Positions 15,882-26,400 of a stretch of 49,497 nucleotides of DNA are shown here, one piece after another. Location of the stretch: positions 1 through 49,497 of the forward strand of contig JAUXWB010000459.1 in the NCBI GenBank assembly GCA_030684475.1, in the 5' to 3' direction. The DNA comes from Reyranella sp. Lineage in GTDB: Bacteria; Pseudomonadota; Alphaproteobacteria; Reyranellales; Reyranellaceae. Both the position numbers and the translations under genes were made by a program. How positions within the stretch are numbered: position 1 is the stretch's first letter; each line of letters starts with the position of its first letter. The notes below the pieces were generated by a model. It did no database searches and was not told the origin of the DNA. It saw only the letters and a program-made list of their open reading frames with translations.

Positions 15882-16517
15882 ATGGCCAAGCTTAAAACCC
15901 CTCCCGGCGACTTCGATGAGTTGAAGGCGAGGTTTGACGAAATGGCCGCGCGGAGCGTGGCCAGCTTTGCATCGCCGCGCTTGCCGACAAAGGTACTGGT
16001 CGACCAGCTGGACATCCCCCGCACCAGCATCAACAACTGGCTGCAAAAGAAGGTGTTCGAGCTGGACGCCGACAAACATCGGCGCGACGGCGAAGATCGG
16101 CTCTACTCGCCGCGCGATGCGGTCATGTTCGCGACGGCCTCGCAGACTTCCGCCATCGGGCTCCCTCTCGCCACGGCGAAAGCGCTAGGCGCCTACCTTG
16201 TCGCCTACATCGAGAAGGGCATGCGGACGGTCCAAGGTTTTTCGGCCCGCTCACACGTCGTCATATTCCGGAGACCCGGCGGCGCCGATTGGGAAATCAT
16301 CCACTACAGCCCTGATCGACCCGAGGCCCATTTCTTCAGCGGCGGCGAATGGAAGCAAGCGCCGCTGGCGAACCGCCTGGACAGCCTGCCGCCGATGCGC
16401 GTCGAGTTCAACGTGTCCGACTTCGTCGCCGACATCGTGAACGTGCTGCAGGGCGACATGATGTTGGTCGCGGGCAACGCCGACGACATGCGTAACAAGA
16501 AGAAGTCGGCGGCATAG
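15882..16517 (+). CDS. MerR-like helix-turn-helix regulator of the element
   Basis: A 211-residue protein. Residues about 36-85 resemble a MerR-type winged helix-turn-helix: TKVLVDQLDIPRTSINNWLQKKV, then a basic linker, DRLYSPRDAVMFATA and the LPLATAKALGAYL helix. The remaining 110 residues are a separate mixed alpha/beta domain of unknown function, possibly ligand-binding or dimerising. An in-frame ATG at 15867 lies inside the palindromic operator. The ATG at 15882 is preferred and coincides with the start point predicted from the embedded promoter, so the mRNA may be leaderless. It lies directly upstream of the integrase pair and probably controls excision or its own synthesis. Confidence 0.65.
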   Translation: MAKLKTPPGDFDELKARFDEMAARSVASFASPRLPTKVLVDQLDIPRTSINNWLQKKVFELDADKHRRDGEDRLYSPRDAVMFATASQTSAIGLPLATAKALGAYLVAYIEKGMRTVQGFSARSHVVIFRRPGGADWEIIHYSPDRPEAHFFSGGEWKQAPLANRLDSLPPMRVEFNVSDFVADIVNVLQGDMMLVAGNADDMRNKKKSAA

Positions 16518-16751
16518 ATGGCCCGCCGCTCCGCTGCCATTACGCAAACGGATATTACCCGCCTGATCAAAGCGGCGATCGCGGCCGGCGTCGGCAAGGA
16601 GCACATCGTCGGCGTGAAGCTCGATCGCGAGGGTGTCACGTTGCTGTTTGGCAAGCCGACGACGGAGTTGGTGAAGATGATCAACGAGCCATCCACGGCC
16701 GAGACGCCGAGCGCGGCGGACACAAGCTGGAGCGACGTCGATGCCGCGTAG
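16518..16751 (+). CDS. Small integrase-associated protein
   Basis: A 77-residue protein whose ATG directly abuts the regulator stop and whose end overlaps the integrase start by 11 bp, giving a regulator-small protein-integrase operon. The N-terminal TQTDITRLIKAAIAAG followed by a short strand pair (HIVGVKLDREGVTLLFG) is a pattern often seen in small proteins preceding tyrosine integrases in alphaproteobacterial prophages. Their function is not known to me. It could be a directionality factor, but it lacks the obvious winged-helix features of Xis/AlpA. Confidence 0.65.
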   Translation: MARRSAAITQTDITRLIKAAIAAGVGKEHIVGVKLDREGVTLLFGKPTTELVKMINEPSTAETPSAADTSWSDVDAA

Positions 16752-17838
16752 GTTGCCGCTCTACGTCGAACGCAATTACGTGAAGGGGCATACCTACCTT
16801 TCGTTCCGGAAGGGCAAGGGACCGCGCATCCGCCTACCCAGCGACCCGACCAGCGCCGAATTCATGACCGCCTATCAGGCGGCACTTACAGGCCAGCCCG
16901 CGCCAGTGGCGAGCGGCGGTGTCACCCGCGCCGCGCCGGGCAGCGTCGCCGCGTTGATCTCCTCCTACAAGGCGAGCGCGGAATTCATCGCCCTGAGGGA
17001 GACCAGCAAGGCGCAATACAACAACCGGCTCGAGACGATCCGCGAAGACCACGGCCATCGCACCGTTACCGGCCTCTCCCGCGAGCGCATCGTCGTCGGC
17101 ATCCTGCAGCCCTATGCCGATCGGCCCGGCGCTGCGCTGGACACGTTGAAGAAGCTGAGGATATTGATCCGGCACGCCATCAACATCGGCATGTTGAAGC
17201 ACGATCCGTCGCTCGGCATCAAGCGGCCGAAGCTCCAGCGCATCCGGTCATGGACCGATGACGAGATCGCCATCTACCGGAAGAAATGGCCGCTCGGCAC
17301 GAAACAGCGGCTCGCCTTCGAGCTGTTCGCCTGCACGGGCCAGCGCAGGTCCGACGTCGTGCGCGTGGCCTGGTCGCACATCGCCGACAACAAGATCATG
17401 GTGGTGCAGCAGAAGACGGGCCGCCGCCTGATGATCCCGCTGCACGGCGATCTCGTCGCCGCCCTGGCTGCTGCGCCACGCGAGCATGTGGCCATCCTGA
17501 CGACAGCCTACGGGCGGCCCTTCACCGTCGACGGCTTCTCGCAGTGGATGCGCGACGCGATCACCAGCGCCGGCCTGCCGCTGGAGTGCCAGCCGCATGG
17601 GCTGCGCAAGGCGACCGGCCGCCGACTTGCTGAGGCAGGTGCTACGGCAAAGATGGTGATGTCCATCTTGGGCCACACCACGCTGGCCGAGGCCGAGCGC
17701 TACACCGAGGAAGCGGACCAAGCCGGCCTTGCAGAGGATGCAGTCATCCGCCTTCAGGGACACAAGGCGAACAGGGTTACCCAAACCGCTCCCGTGAGTT
17801 TGGGGAAAGCGCGAAAAGAGAAAGGAAAATCAACGTGA
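16741..17838 (+). CDS. int: Tyrosine-type site-specific integrase
   Basis: A 365-residue phage-type integrase. The catalytic set is complete: Arg in CTGQRRSDV (about R203), Lys in QQKTGRR (K225), HGLRKATG (H286 and R289), His in LGHTTLAEAERY (H312) and the nucleophile Tyr321. The N-terminal part (residues 60-160) is a SAM-like core-binding domain. The gene points toward the tRNA-Glu 3' end and stops 12 bp before the att core, the standard arrangement for elements that integrate into tRNA genes. Recombination at the 16-bp core leaves the tRNA intact. All motifs are present, so the enzyme is probably active. Confidence 0.94.
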   Translation: MPRRLPLYVERNYVKGHTYLSFRKGKGPRIRLPSDPTSAEFMTAYQAALTGQPAPVASGGVTRAAPGSVAALISSYKASAEFIALRETSKAQYNNRLETIREDHGHRTVTGLSRERIVVGILQPYADRPGAALDTLKKLRILIRHAINIGMLKHDPSLGIKRPKLQRIRSWTDDEIAIYRKKWPLGTKQRLAFELFACTGQRRSDVVRVAWSHIADNKIMVVQQKTGRRLMIPLHGDLVAALAAAPREHVAILTTAYGRPFTVDGFSQWMRDAITSAGLPLECQPHGLRKATGRRLAEAGATAKMVMSILGHTTLAEAERYTEEADQAGLAEDAVIRLQGHKANRVTQTAPVSLGKARKEKGKST

Positions 17839-17849
17839 TGGTTTCGGCG

Positions 17850-17865
17850 TTGGCGCTCCCTACGG
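17850..17865 (+). repeat. Right attachment-site core (attR) within tRNA-Glu
   Basis: Sixteen bases identical to 7384-7399. They cover the last base after CCA, the CCA, the discriminator base, the 3' acceptor strand and the start of the T stem of tRNA-Glu on the minus strand. Confidence 0.85.
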
Positions 17866-17926
17866 GATTCGAACCCGTGTTTTAGCCTTGAGAGGGCCAC
17901 GTCCTAGGCCTCTAGACGAAGGGAGC
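17851..17926 (-). tRNA. tRNA-Glu (anticodon CTC)
   Basis: Read on the minus strand, GCTCCCT pairs with AGGGAGC to form the 7-bp acceptor stem, followed by discriminator G and an encoded CCA. The D arm is GTC ... GAC with a GG in the loop. The anticodon stem is TGGCC/GGCTA (one G-T wobble) with loop CTCTCAA, giving anticodon CTC for Glu GAG codons. The T arm ACGGG-TTCGAAT-CCCGT is canonical. The gene is intact, 76 nt long, and its 3' end serves as the integration site of the element. Confidence 0.96.
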
Positions 17927-17982
17927 TAAGGGCCGGAGGCGACAGATAGTCGAATGCCCGGGCCGGTGCAACCCCCGGCGGA

Positions 17983-18999
17983 TCAGCCGGGTTTGCGGCC
18001 GGCAATGCGCGACAGGACGCCCGGCACGAAGGGGTGGACGGCGACGTCCGCGAACCCCGCGCCCTGCAGATAGGACTTCACCTCCGATTCGGTGTGGGCG
18101 CGACCGGTGCTGTGCTGGATCGCCTCGTTGAGGCCCCACAGGGCGGCGGAAAGCGGCCCGCGGCGGTCGTCGTGCAGGGTCTCGCCGACGAGATGCATCT
18201 CGCCGCCGGGCACCAGCGCCGCGAAGGCCTTGCCGACCACGAGGCGGATCAGGTCGGGCTCGTATTGCGGCAGGTTGCTCGCCATCACCACGACATCGAC
18301 GCCCTGCGGGAATTCGGTGCGCGTGAAATCGCCGGGGAGCGTGGTGACGCGGTCGGCCGCATTGTTGACCGCGATGTATTCGTCAGCCACCACCGTGACC
18401 GGCGGCAGGTCGAGCACGATCGCCTTCAGGCCCGGGAACGTTTGCGTCGCCACGATGCTGTAGGCACCCGAGCCGCCGCCGAGATCGAGCAGGAGCTTGC
18501 GGCCTTTCAGGTCGACGCTGCGGCTGAACAGGCGAGCGGCACCCATGCCGATCGAGTAGGTGGCGGTGTGGTAGCGGCGGGCATCGTCGACCGTGAAGTC
18601 GACATAGGCGCCGAGCCGGTTCTCCTCGGGGCTGCGCAGGCGCTTCGAAAGCTCGCCGAAGGCCGCCCAGCGCGGCTTGGTGAACAGGATCCAGGGGCCG
18701 GCATAGCGGTCGCCGTCCTTGACCAGGAAGCGCTGCACGTCGGCGGCGTTGGCGAAGCGCCCCTCGCCGTTTTGGTCCTCGCGGGTGAGCAGCGTCATGG
18801 CGGTGAGCGCCGTCAGCAGGCGCTCGGCGTTGCGTTCGCTGATGCCGGTGGCCATGGCAACCGTGGCGATCGTGTTCTTGCCATGGGCAACGGCGGTGAA
18901 GACTTCCAGCTCGACCGCGGCCATCAGGGCGGCGCTCTCCCAATAGGCCTGTGCCATCTTCTGCAGGCGCGTCGTATCGAGGCGCGGTTTTTCGGCCAT
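17983..18999 (-). CDS. SAM-dependent O-methyltransferase (acetylserotonin/plant OMT-like family)
   Basis: A 338-residue class I methyltransferase. The N-terminal winged-helix dimerisation domain (KMAQAYWESAALMAAVELEVF, then IATVAMATGISERNAERLLTAL) is followed by a Rossmann domain. That domain carries the SAM motif LLLDLGGGSGAYS (about 173-185), an acidic post-I residue in AIVLDLPPV, and PGGEMHLVGE. This is the Methyltransf_2-like layout of bacterial O-methyltransferases acting on small hydroxylated substrates. The start at 18999 has GGGAGGAAA eight bases upstream; an earlier ATG at 19029 does not. It is divergent from the class II aldolase-family gene with 83 bp between starts. Substrate unknown. 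Confidence 0.88.
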   Translation of the reverse strand: MAEKPRLDTTRLQKMAQAYWESAALMAAVELEVFTAVAHGKNTIATVAMATGISERNAERLLTALTAMTLLTREDQNGEGRFANAADVQRFLVKDGDRYAGPWILFTKPRWAAFGELSKRLRSPEENRLGAYVDFTVDDARRYHTATYSIGMGAARLFSRSVDLKGRKLLLDLGGGSGAYSIVATQTFPGLKAIVLDLPPVTVVADEYIAVNNAADRVTTLPGDFTRTEFPQGVDVVVMASNLPQYEPDLIRLVVGKAFAALVPGGEMHLVGETLHDDRRGPLSAALWGLNEAIQHSTGRAHTESEVKSYLQGAGFADVAVHPFVPGVLSRIAGRKPG

Positions 19000-19082
19000 T
19001 CGGCGTTTCCTCCCGTGTTGCCCGATCATAGCGCACGGGCCTAAGCTTGCCGCCCGCCAGTTTCCGCCGGGAGGAACCGCCC

Positions 19083-19886
19083 ATGGACATGCACATCGCG
19101 CAGGATTTGCCGCTCACCGGTATCGATATCAATTCGCTGCCGCCGGCCGAAGGCGAGGCGGTGTTGCGCCGCCAGCTCGCGGCTGCCTATCGCCTGGTCG
19201 ATCATTTCGGCTGGACCGAGCTGATCTACGGCCATCTCACGGCGCGCGTGCCGGGCGAGCAGGCGCACTTCCTGATCAATCCGTTCGGCCTCAACTACGA
19301 TGAGGTCACGGCCTCGAATCTGGTGAAGATCGATCTCGATGGTAACATCATCGGCAAGTCCGACTATCCCGTGAACTACGCGGGCTTCGTCATCCATTCG
19401 GCGGTCCACATGGCCCATGCCGCCCGCCACAAGGTCGTGATGCACACGCACACGCGGGCCGGCATGGCGGTGTGTGCGCTGAAGGAAGGGCTGCTGCCGA
19501 TCTCGATGACCGCCACGACCTTCCACGGCAAGCTCTCGTACCACGACTACGAAGGCCCCAGCCTCGATCTCGACGAGCGCGGCCGTCTCTTAAAGAACCT
19601 GGGCGACAACCAGGCCATGATGCTGCGCAACCACGGCATCCTGACCACCGGCCGCACCGTGCCAGAGGCCTTCATCCGGCTCTATCGCCTGGAGCGGGCC
19701 TGCCAGATCCAGCTCGATGCCGGCGCGGCCGGTACGCTCAACATCCTGGGCGACAATCTCGCCGCCAAGTCGGGCGCCGACGTCGACGGCTTCTCCGAAC
19801 GAGAGTCTTCAGCCGGCATCGGCGATCTTGAGTTCGCCGCCCTCATCCGCAAGCTCGACAAGACCGACACGGGCTGGCGGCACTGA
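19083..19886 (+). CDS. Class II aldolase/adducin family protein
   Basis: A 267-residue protein of the fuculose-phosphate aldolase/adducin fold. The zinc-binding histidines are in VMHTHTRAGMAV (about 119-123) and in MLRNHGILTTG (about H185). WTELIYGHLTARVP near residue 38 is the typical substrate-loop segment. Relatives that start with a leader like this one (DMHIAQDLPL ... EGEAVLRRQLAAAYRLVD) are often annotated as class II aldolases of unknown substrate in proteobacteria. The start at 19083 follows GGGAGGAACC; an upstream ATG at 19047 is less good. No pathway partner other than the divergent methyltransferase is nearby. Confidence 0.88.
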   Translation: MDMHIAQDLPLTGIDINSLPPAEGEAVLRRQLAAAYRLVDHFGWTELIYGHLTARVPGEQAHFLINPFGLNYDEVTASNLVKIDLDGNIIGKSDYPVNYAGFVIHSAVHMAHAARHKVVMHTHTRAGMAVCALKEGLLPISMTATTFHGKLSYHDYEGPSLDLDERGRLLKNLGDNQAMMLRNHGILTTGRTVPEAFIRLYRLERACQIQLDAGAAGTLNILGDNLAAKSGADVDGFSERESSAGIGDLEFAALIRKLDKTDTGWRH

Positions 19887-19908
19887 GCGCGCTCCCAGCT
19901 ATGAGGCC

Positions 19909-20270
19909 CTAACGCCGCCTGTAGAGCTCGCATAGCGAACCGCTGGGCGCCTTGATATCGGCGATGCGCCAGCCGCGGCGGGGTCTGTTCCAGATCGATG
20001 ACCAGCCTCATCGGCAGGCCGAGGTTGGCGAAGGACATCATGGCGGTCGCTGCCGTCATGCCCTTCATGACGACGGCAACAGCGAAAGTCGTGATCTCCC
20101 AGTCCTGGACATCGGCGAACGGATCGCCGTCGAGGGCAGGGACCTCGCTGCCCCGGATAGTCCTTCACCAGATAGGGCTTAAACATCGCCTCAAGGAACG
20201 CCGGGGCGACATTTGATGTGCCCACGCGGGACCAGCGAGCACGCTGAAGCACAGCACAGCAGCGGTTCTT
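19909..20270 (-). pseudogene. Decayed small secreted protein gene (frameshifted)
   Basis: Three minus-strand frames give consecutive pieces of what looks like one small secreted protein. The first is a signal-peptide segment AAVLCFSVLAGPAWA (about 20225-20270). The second is VAPAFLEAMFKPYLVKDY in another frame. The third is a block containing GDPFADVQDWEITTFAVAV and SFANLGLPMRLVIDL, and a last frame change gives GWRIADIKAPSGSLCELYRR and a TAG stop at 19909-19911. Each shift is by one base or so, and no intact start is visible. The pattern (QDW, N-G-P, GWRI-DI near the end) resembles small DUF3828-like proteins, but that assignment is tentative. Sequencing error is an alternative, though three separate shifts make decay more likely. 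Confidence 0.6.
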
Positions 20271-20281
20271 CTACCGAAGGT

Positions 20282-20437
20282 TACGGTCTCGAAGGCTTAT
20301 TTTTCCGTCACAGCTTCCGTCCAGTATTCTCAATTTATTTCAGAAAATATCTGCAAATAATTGATTTAATTGAGAAAAACTGATTTTACGAGAGCTGCTT
20401 GATTCATTGTCAATAAACCCGCAGTCGCTATTCAATA
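20282..20437 (+). promoter_or_regulatory. AT-rich regulatory region of the autotransporter gene
   Basis: About 150 bp that are sharply AT-rich compared with the GC-rich surroundings. On the minus strand AATCAA-TTAT-TTG at 20354-20366 matches the IHF consensus WATCAA-N4-TTR. A possible promoter is TTGTCA (20407-20412), 16 bp, TATTCA (20429-20434). If it is used, translation would start at the internal ATG 20477. AT-rich DNA upstream of surface-protein genes is a usual target of xenogeneic silencers. Confidence 0.45.
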
Positions 20438-23400
20438 ATGCGTACTTCCTATAGTATGCAAATCTGCATTTCTAAAATGAAAAAAAGTACAAAGAACAGG
20501 GCGGGCCGCACAAGTCGGGGACGTCGAGCAGCAGGTGTTGTTGCCGCATTCAGCGTGGTTCCGGCCAGCGTGGGGACGGCGCACGCCCAGAACTGGCTTT
20601 ACGTCGGGACCGACTACGGCCACGGCCCCAACTGGAGCACCGGCGTCACACCCGGCGCCGGCCAGACGGCGACCTTCAATTCCGCCGCGCCGAACCAGCC
20701 GATCATTAGCGGCAATTTCACCATCGGCACGGTCGACATGACCGCCGGATCGCTGACGATCACCCCGACGCGGACGCTGACGCTGCAGTCCGCCTTCAAC
20801 CTGACGGATGCTTCCCTGCTGGGCGGCGGCGCCCTGTCGTTGGGCGCCGGCTCGCTGCTCACCGCCGCCGGCACGTCGCCCGTCGGGATCGCGCCGGTGA
20901 TTTCCGGGACCGGCGCCGCCCTGATCACAGGATCGGATGTCACCTTCACCGGGACCAACACCTATAGCGGGACGACCACTGTCAATTCGGGGGGCGTCCT
21001 CCAACTCGGCAGTGGCGGCACGACTGGCACCCTGGGCACCGGTGCGGTCACCAATGACGGCAGCCTGCTGTTCAACCGCTCGAACGCCTATGCCGTCGCC
21101 AACATCATCTCGGGCACCGGCACGGTGAGCCAGATCGGCAGCGGCACGACCAGCCTCACCGGGGCAAACACCTACAGCGGCACGACAACGATTTCGGACG
21201 GTATCCTGAGCATCGGCAACAACGGCGCCACCGGCACGTTGGGCACCGGTGATGTCGTGAACAACGCCACCCTGCAGCTCAACCGGACGAACGCCTTCAC
21301 GGTCGACAACAACATCTCGGGTACCGGCGCGCTGACCAAGACGACGTCGGGGACGAACACCACGGTGACCTTGACCGGGACGAACAGCTATTCGGGCACG
21401 ACGACGATCACCGAGGGCATCCTGCAGATCGGTGACGGCGGCACGTCCGGCACGCTGGGGACGGGAGGTATCGTCACCACCGGCGGCACGCTGCGCTTCA
21501 ACCGCTCCGATGCGCTCGCCGTCGAGGGCGTGATCTCGGGGACGGGTGCGGTCTCCCAGTTCGGCGCCGGCACGACGACGCTGACCGGCGCCAACACCTA
21601 CACCGGCACGACGACGATCTCGGTCGGCACCCTCCAGGTCGGCGACGGCGGCACGAGCGGCACGCTGGGAACCGGCGCCATCGTCAACAACTCGGTCCTC
21701 ACCCTCAATCGCTCCGATGCGCTGGCGGTCTCGGGCACGATCTCGGGAAGCGGCGCGGTCAACCAGACCGGCGACGGCACGACGACGCTCAGCGCCAACA
21801 GCACCTTCTCCGGCGGCACGACGATTTCGGCCGGAACGCTCCAGGTCGGCACCGGCGGCACGACGGGGGCGCTGGGGACCGGCGCGGTGACGAACAATGC
21901 CGCGCTGGTCATCAACCGGTCGAACGCCAACACCTTTGCCAATGACATTTCCGGGACAGGAACACTCACCAAGCTTGGCGCAGGGGTGACCAGCCTGACC
22001 GGCGCCAACACCTACAGCGGCACGACGACGATCTCGGCCGGCACGCTTCAGATCGGCGCGGCGGCAGCGGCGGGGTCGCTGGGCGCGGGCGACGTCGTGA
22101 ACGACGCCACGCTCGCGTTCAACCGGTCTGACGACGTCACCTTCGGCAACAACGTCTCCGGCACCGGCGCGCTCAGAAAGACGAATGCAGGAACGAGCAC
22201 GACCCTGACACTGACCGGTTCCAACAGCTATTCGGGCACGACGACAATCACCGAAGGCACGATCCAGGTCGGCGCCGGCGGCACGACCGGCACGCTGGGC
22301 ACCGGCGGCGTCGTCACGACCGGCGGCACGCTGGCCTTCAACCGCTCGGACGACATCGCGGTCGCGAACCTGATCTCCGGCAGCGGTGCGCTGAGTAAGC
22401 TCGGCGCCAATTCGCTCACGCTGACGGGTGCGAACACCTATTCGGGCGCGACCACGATCTCGGGGGGCACCCTGCAGATCGGCGATGGCGGCGCGACCGG
22501 CGCTCTCGGCACGGGCGCCACGACGAACAGCAGCAGCCTGCTCTTCAACCGGTCGAACGCGCTAACGGTCGCCAGCGCGATCTCGGGCACGGGCACGGTG
22601 AGCCAGATCGGAGATGGCACGACGACGCTCACCGGCGCCAACAGCTATTCGGGGACGACGACGATCTCGGCGGGAATCCTGAGCGTCGGTGCCGGCGGGA
22701 CAGTGGGCACGCTGGGTAGCGGCGCGGTAGTCAATGACGGCACGCTGCAGCTCAACCGGTCGAACGCCATCACGGTGGCCAACGACATCTCCGGGACAGG
22801 GGGGCTGACCAAGCTCGCGGCGGGGACGGCGACGCTCACGGGGACGAACACCTATTCGGGCATGACGACGATCTCGGCTGGCATCCTGGAAGTGGGTGCG
22901 GGTGGTACATCGGGCAGCCTGGGGGCGGGCGACGTCACCAACAACGCGACGCTGAGGTTCAACCGCTCGGACGACATCGCGGTATCGAACGAGATCTCCG
23001 GGACCGGCGCCTTGAGCAAGCTCGGCGCCAACACGCTGACGCTCACGGGCGCCAACACCTACACCGGCGCGACCACGATCTCGGCCGGAACGCTCAGCGT
23101 CGGCGACGGTGGCACGACGGGCACGTTGGGAACGGGGGCCACGGTCAACAGCGGCAGCCTGCTGCTGAACCGCTCCGACGCGCTGACCGTGGCCGGCGCC
23201 ATCTCGGGCGTTGGCACGGTGAGCCAGATCGGTGCCGGCACGACGAGCCTGACGGGGGCCAACACCTACAGCGGCACGACCACGATCTCGGCCGGCACGC
23301 TCAGCATCGGCGCCGGCGGCGCCACCGGCGCACTGGGCACCGGGGCCACCACGAACGACGCCATCCTGCAGTTCGACCGCACCGGCGCGCTCACCGTCTC

Positions 23401-26400
23401 GAGCGCGATCTCGGGGACGGGCACGGTCAACCAGGTGGGGACGGGCACCACGACACTGACCGGTGCGAACACCTACAGCGGCACGACCACCATCTCGGCA
23501 GGAACGCTGAGCATCGGGGCTGCCGGCACGGTGGGTACGTTGGGCAGCGGCAACGTGGTCAATGACGGCACACTCCTGATCAACCGGTCGGATGCTGCCT
23601 TCACCGTCGCCAACGACATCTCCGGCACCGGCGCACTGACCAAGAGCGCGGCGGGCACGAGCAGCACCCTGACGCTGACCGGGGCCAACAGCTATTCGGG
23701 CACGACGACGATCACCGAGGGCATCCTGCAGATCGGTGACGGCGGTACCACCGGCACGCTGGGCACGGGCGGGGTCGTCACCACCGGCGGCACGCTGCGA
23801 TTCAATCGTTCCGACGCACTCACGGTCGCGGGCGTGATCTCGGGGACGGGCGCCGTCTCCCAGTTCGGCGACGGCCTGACGACGCTGACCGGCGCCAACA
23901 CCTACAGCGGCACCACCACGATTTCGGCCGGCACCTTGCGGGTGGGCGACGGTGGCACCAACGGCACGCTCGGCACCGGCGCCGTCGTCAACAATGCGGC
24001 AATGGGATTCAGCCGCTCGAACGACATCACCGTGGCCAACGTCATTTCGGGCACGGGCACGGTGAGCCAGATCGGCGACGGCACGACGATCCTGACCGGC
24101 GCCAACACCTATTCCGGCATCACGACGATCTCGGCGGGCACCCTGCAGGTCGGTGCCGGCGGCACGGTCGGCCAGCTCGGCACCGGCACCGTGACCAACA
24201 ATGCCAATCTAGCTTTCAACCGTTCCAATGCGATGACGGTCGCCAACGCGATTTCCGGCACGGGAACGTTGACCAAGCTCGGCGCGGGCACGACCAGCCT
24301 GACCGGAGCGAACACCTATTCGGGCACGACGACGATCTCGGCCGGCATCCTGAGCGTCGGCGCCGGTGGCACGATCGGCACGCTCGGGACGGGCGACGTC
24401 GCCAATAACGCCACGCTGCAGATCAACCGGTCGGACGCCATCACCATCGCCAACGACATCTCGGGAACCGGCGCCCTCACCAAGCTCGGGGCCGGTGTCG
24501 CGACCTTGACGGGCACCAATACCTACTCGGGGATGACGACGATCTCGGTCGGGACACTCAACATCGGCGGCGGCGGCGCGTCCGGCACGCTGGGCAGCGG
24601 CAACGTGGTCAACAGCGGCATACTCCTGATCGACCGGATGGACGCGGCCTTCACCGTCGCCAACAACATCTCGGGCGCGGGCGCTTTGATCAAGAGCGCG
24701 GCGGGGGCTGACACCACGCTGACGCTGACCGGTACCAACAGCTATTCGGGTACGACGACGATCACCGAGGGCACGCTGCAGGTCGGTGCAGGGGGCATGA
24801 CCGGCACGCTTGGGACGGGCGCCGTCGTCACCACCGGCGGCACCCTGGCCTTCAACCGCTCGGATGCGCTGACTGTCTCGAGCCTGATCTCGGGGAGCGG
24901 TGACGTCACCCAGGCCGGTGCCGGCACGACGAGCCTGACGGGGGCCAACACCTACAGCGGCACGACGACGATCTCGGCCGGCACGCTCAGCATCGGCGCC
25001 GGCGGCACGACCGGCGCTCTCGGCACGGGGGCCACGACGAACAGCGGCAGCCTGCTCTTCAACCGGTCGAACGCGCTAACGGTCGCCAGCGCGATCTCGG
25101 GCATGGGCACGGTGAGCCAGATCGGAGATGGCACGACGACGCTCACCGGCGCCAACAGCTACTCGGGGACGACGACGATCTCGGCGGGAATTTTGAGCGT
25201 CGGTGCCGGCGGGACAGTGGGCACGCTGGGTAGTGGCGCGGTAGTCAATGACGGCACGCTCGTTATCAGCAGGTCCGACGCCGCCATCACTCTTGCCAAT
25301 GACATCTCGGGTACTGGTGCGCTCACCAAGACGAACGCCGGCACGAACACGACACTCACTCTAACGGGAACGAACAGCTACAGCGGCACGACGACGATCA
25401 CCGAGGGCATCCTGCAGATCGGCGCCGGCGGCACGACCGGCACGCTGGGCACGGGCGGCGTCGTCACCACCGGCGGCACGCTGCGATTCAATCGTTCCGA
25501 CGCGCTCACGGTCGCGGGCGTGATCTCCGGCACCGGCGCGGTGAGTCAGTTCGGCGCCGGTACAACGACCGTGAGCGGCGCCAACACCTACACCGGTGCG
25601 ACCACGATCACGACGGGCGCGCTCAACATCCGGAATGATACGGCGCTGGGCACGACGGCGGGCGGCGTGACAGTGGCCAATGGCGCCGCCCTCGAGATTC
25701 AGAACAACATCACGGTCGGCGCCGAGGCGCTGTCGCTCAACGGTACAGGCATTGCCGCCGGGGGCGCGCTGCGCAACGTCTCGGGCACCAACACCTATGG
25801 CGGCGCCATCACGCTCAGCGGCGGGGCCACGCGCATCAACTCCGACGCGGGCAGCCTGACGCTCAATGGCGCGGTCGGCGGCGCCGCGCAGGGCCTGACG
25901 GTCGGCGGTGCCGGCAACACGATATTTGGCGGCGTCATCGGCACGACCACCGGCACGCTCACCAAGGACGGGTCCGGCACGGCGACCCTGGCGGCAACCA
26001 ATACCAATACCGGGGTGACGACGATCTCGGACGGCACGCTGCAGGTCGGTGCCGGTGGGACCACCGGCGCGTTGGGCAGCGGAGCCGTGACCAACAACGC
26101 CGCGTTGGCGTTCAACCGCTCGGACAATGTCACGGTTGCCAATCTGATCAGCGGCAGCGGAACCGTGACCAAGCTCGGCGCGGGCACGACCAGTTTGACG
26201 GCTGCCAACAGCTACGGTGGCACGACGACGATCTCGGGCGGGACGCTCAGCATCGGCGCCGGCGGCGCGACCGGCACGCTGGGTTCGGGCGCCGTGGTGA
26301 ACAACGGCACACTGCAGATCAACCGGTCGAATGCGATCACGGTCGCCAACGACATCTCCGGTACGGGCGCGCTCAGCAAGGTTGGCGCGAATGCCCTGAC

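Larger units (their letters stand above)
7384..17865 (+). mobile_element. Integrated capsid-encoding element at tRNA-Glu (cf-PICI-like island or reduced prophage)
   Basis: The element lies between 16-bp identical direct repeats at 7384-7399 and 17850-17865. The right copy is the 3' end of tRNA-Glu. The content is phage-like: small accessory genes, HNH nuclease, large terminase, HK97-type capsid, S78 protease, portal, a zinc-ribbon protein, a ribbon-helix-helix protein on the minus strand, a helix-turn-helix regulator and a tyrosine integrase. I recognise no tail, tape-measure, baseplate, lysis, primase or repressor/antirepressor genes, and no separate small terminase. At about 10.5 kb it is far below a full tailed prophage. 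It matches the size and gene logic of satellites that build their own capsid and borrow tails. A decayed prophage is the alternative. Confidence 0.85.
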
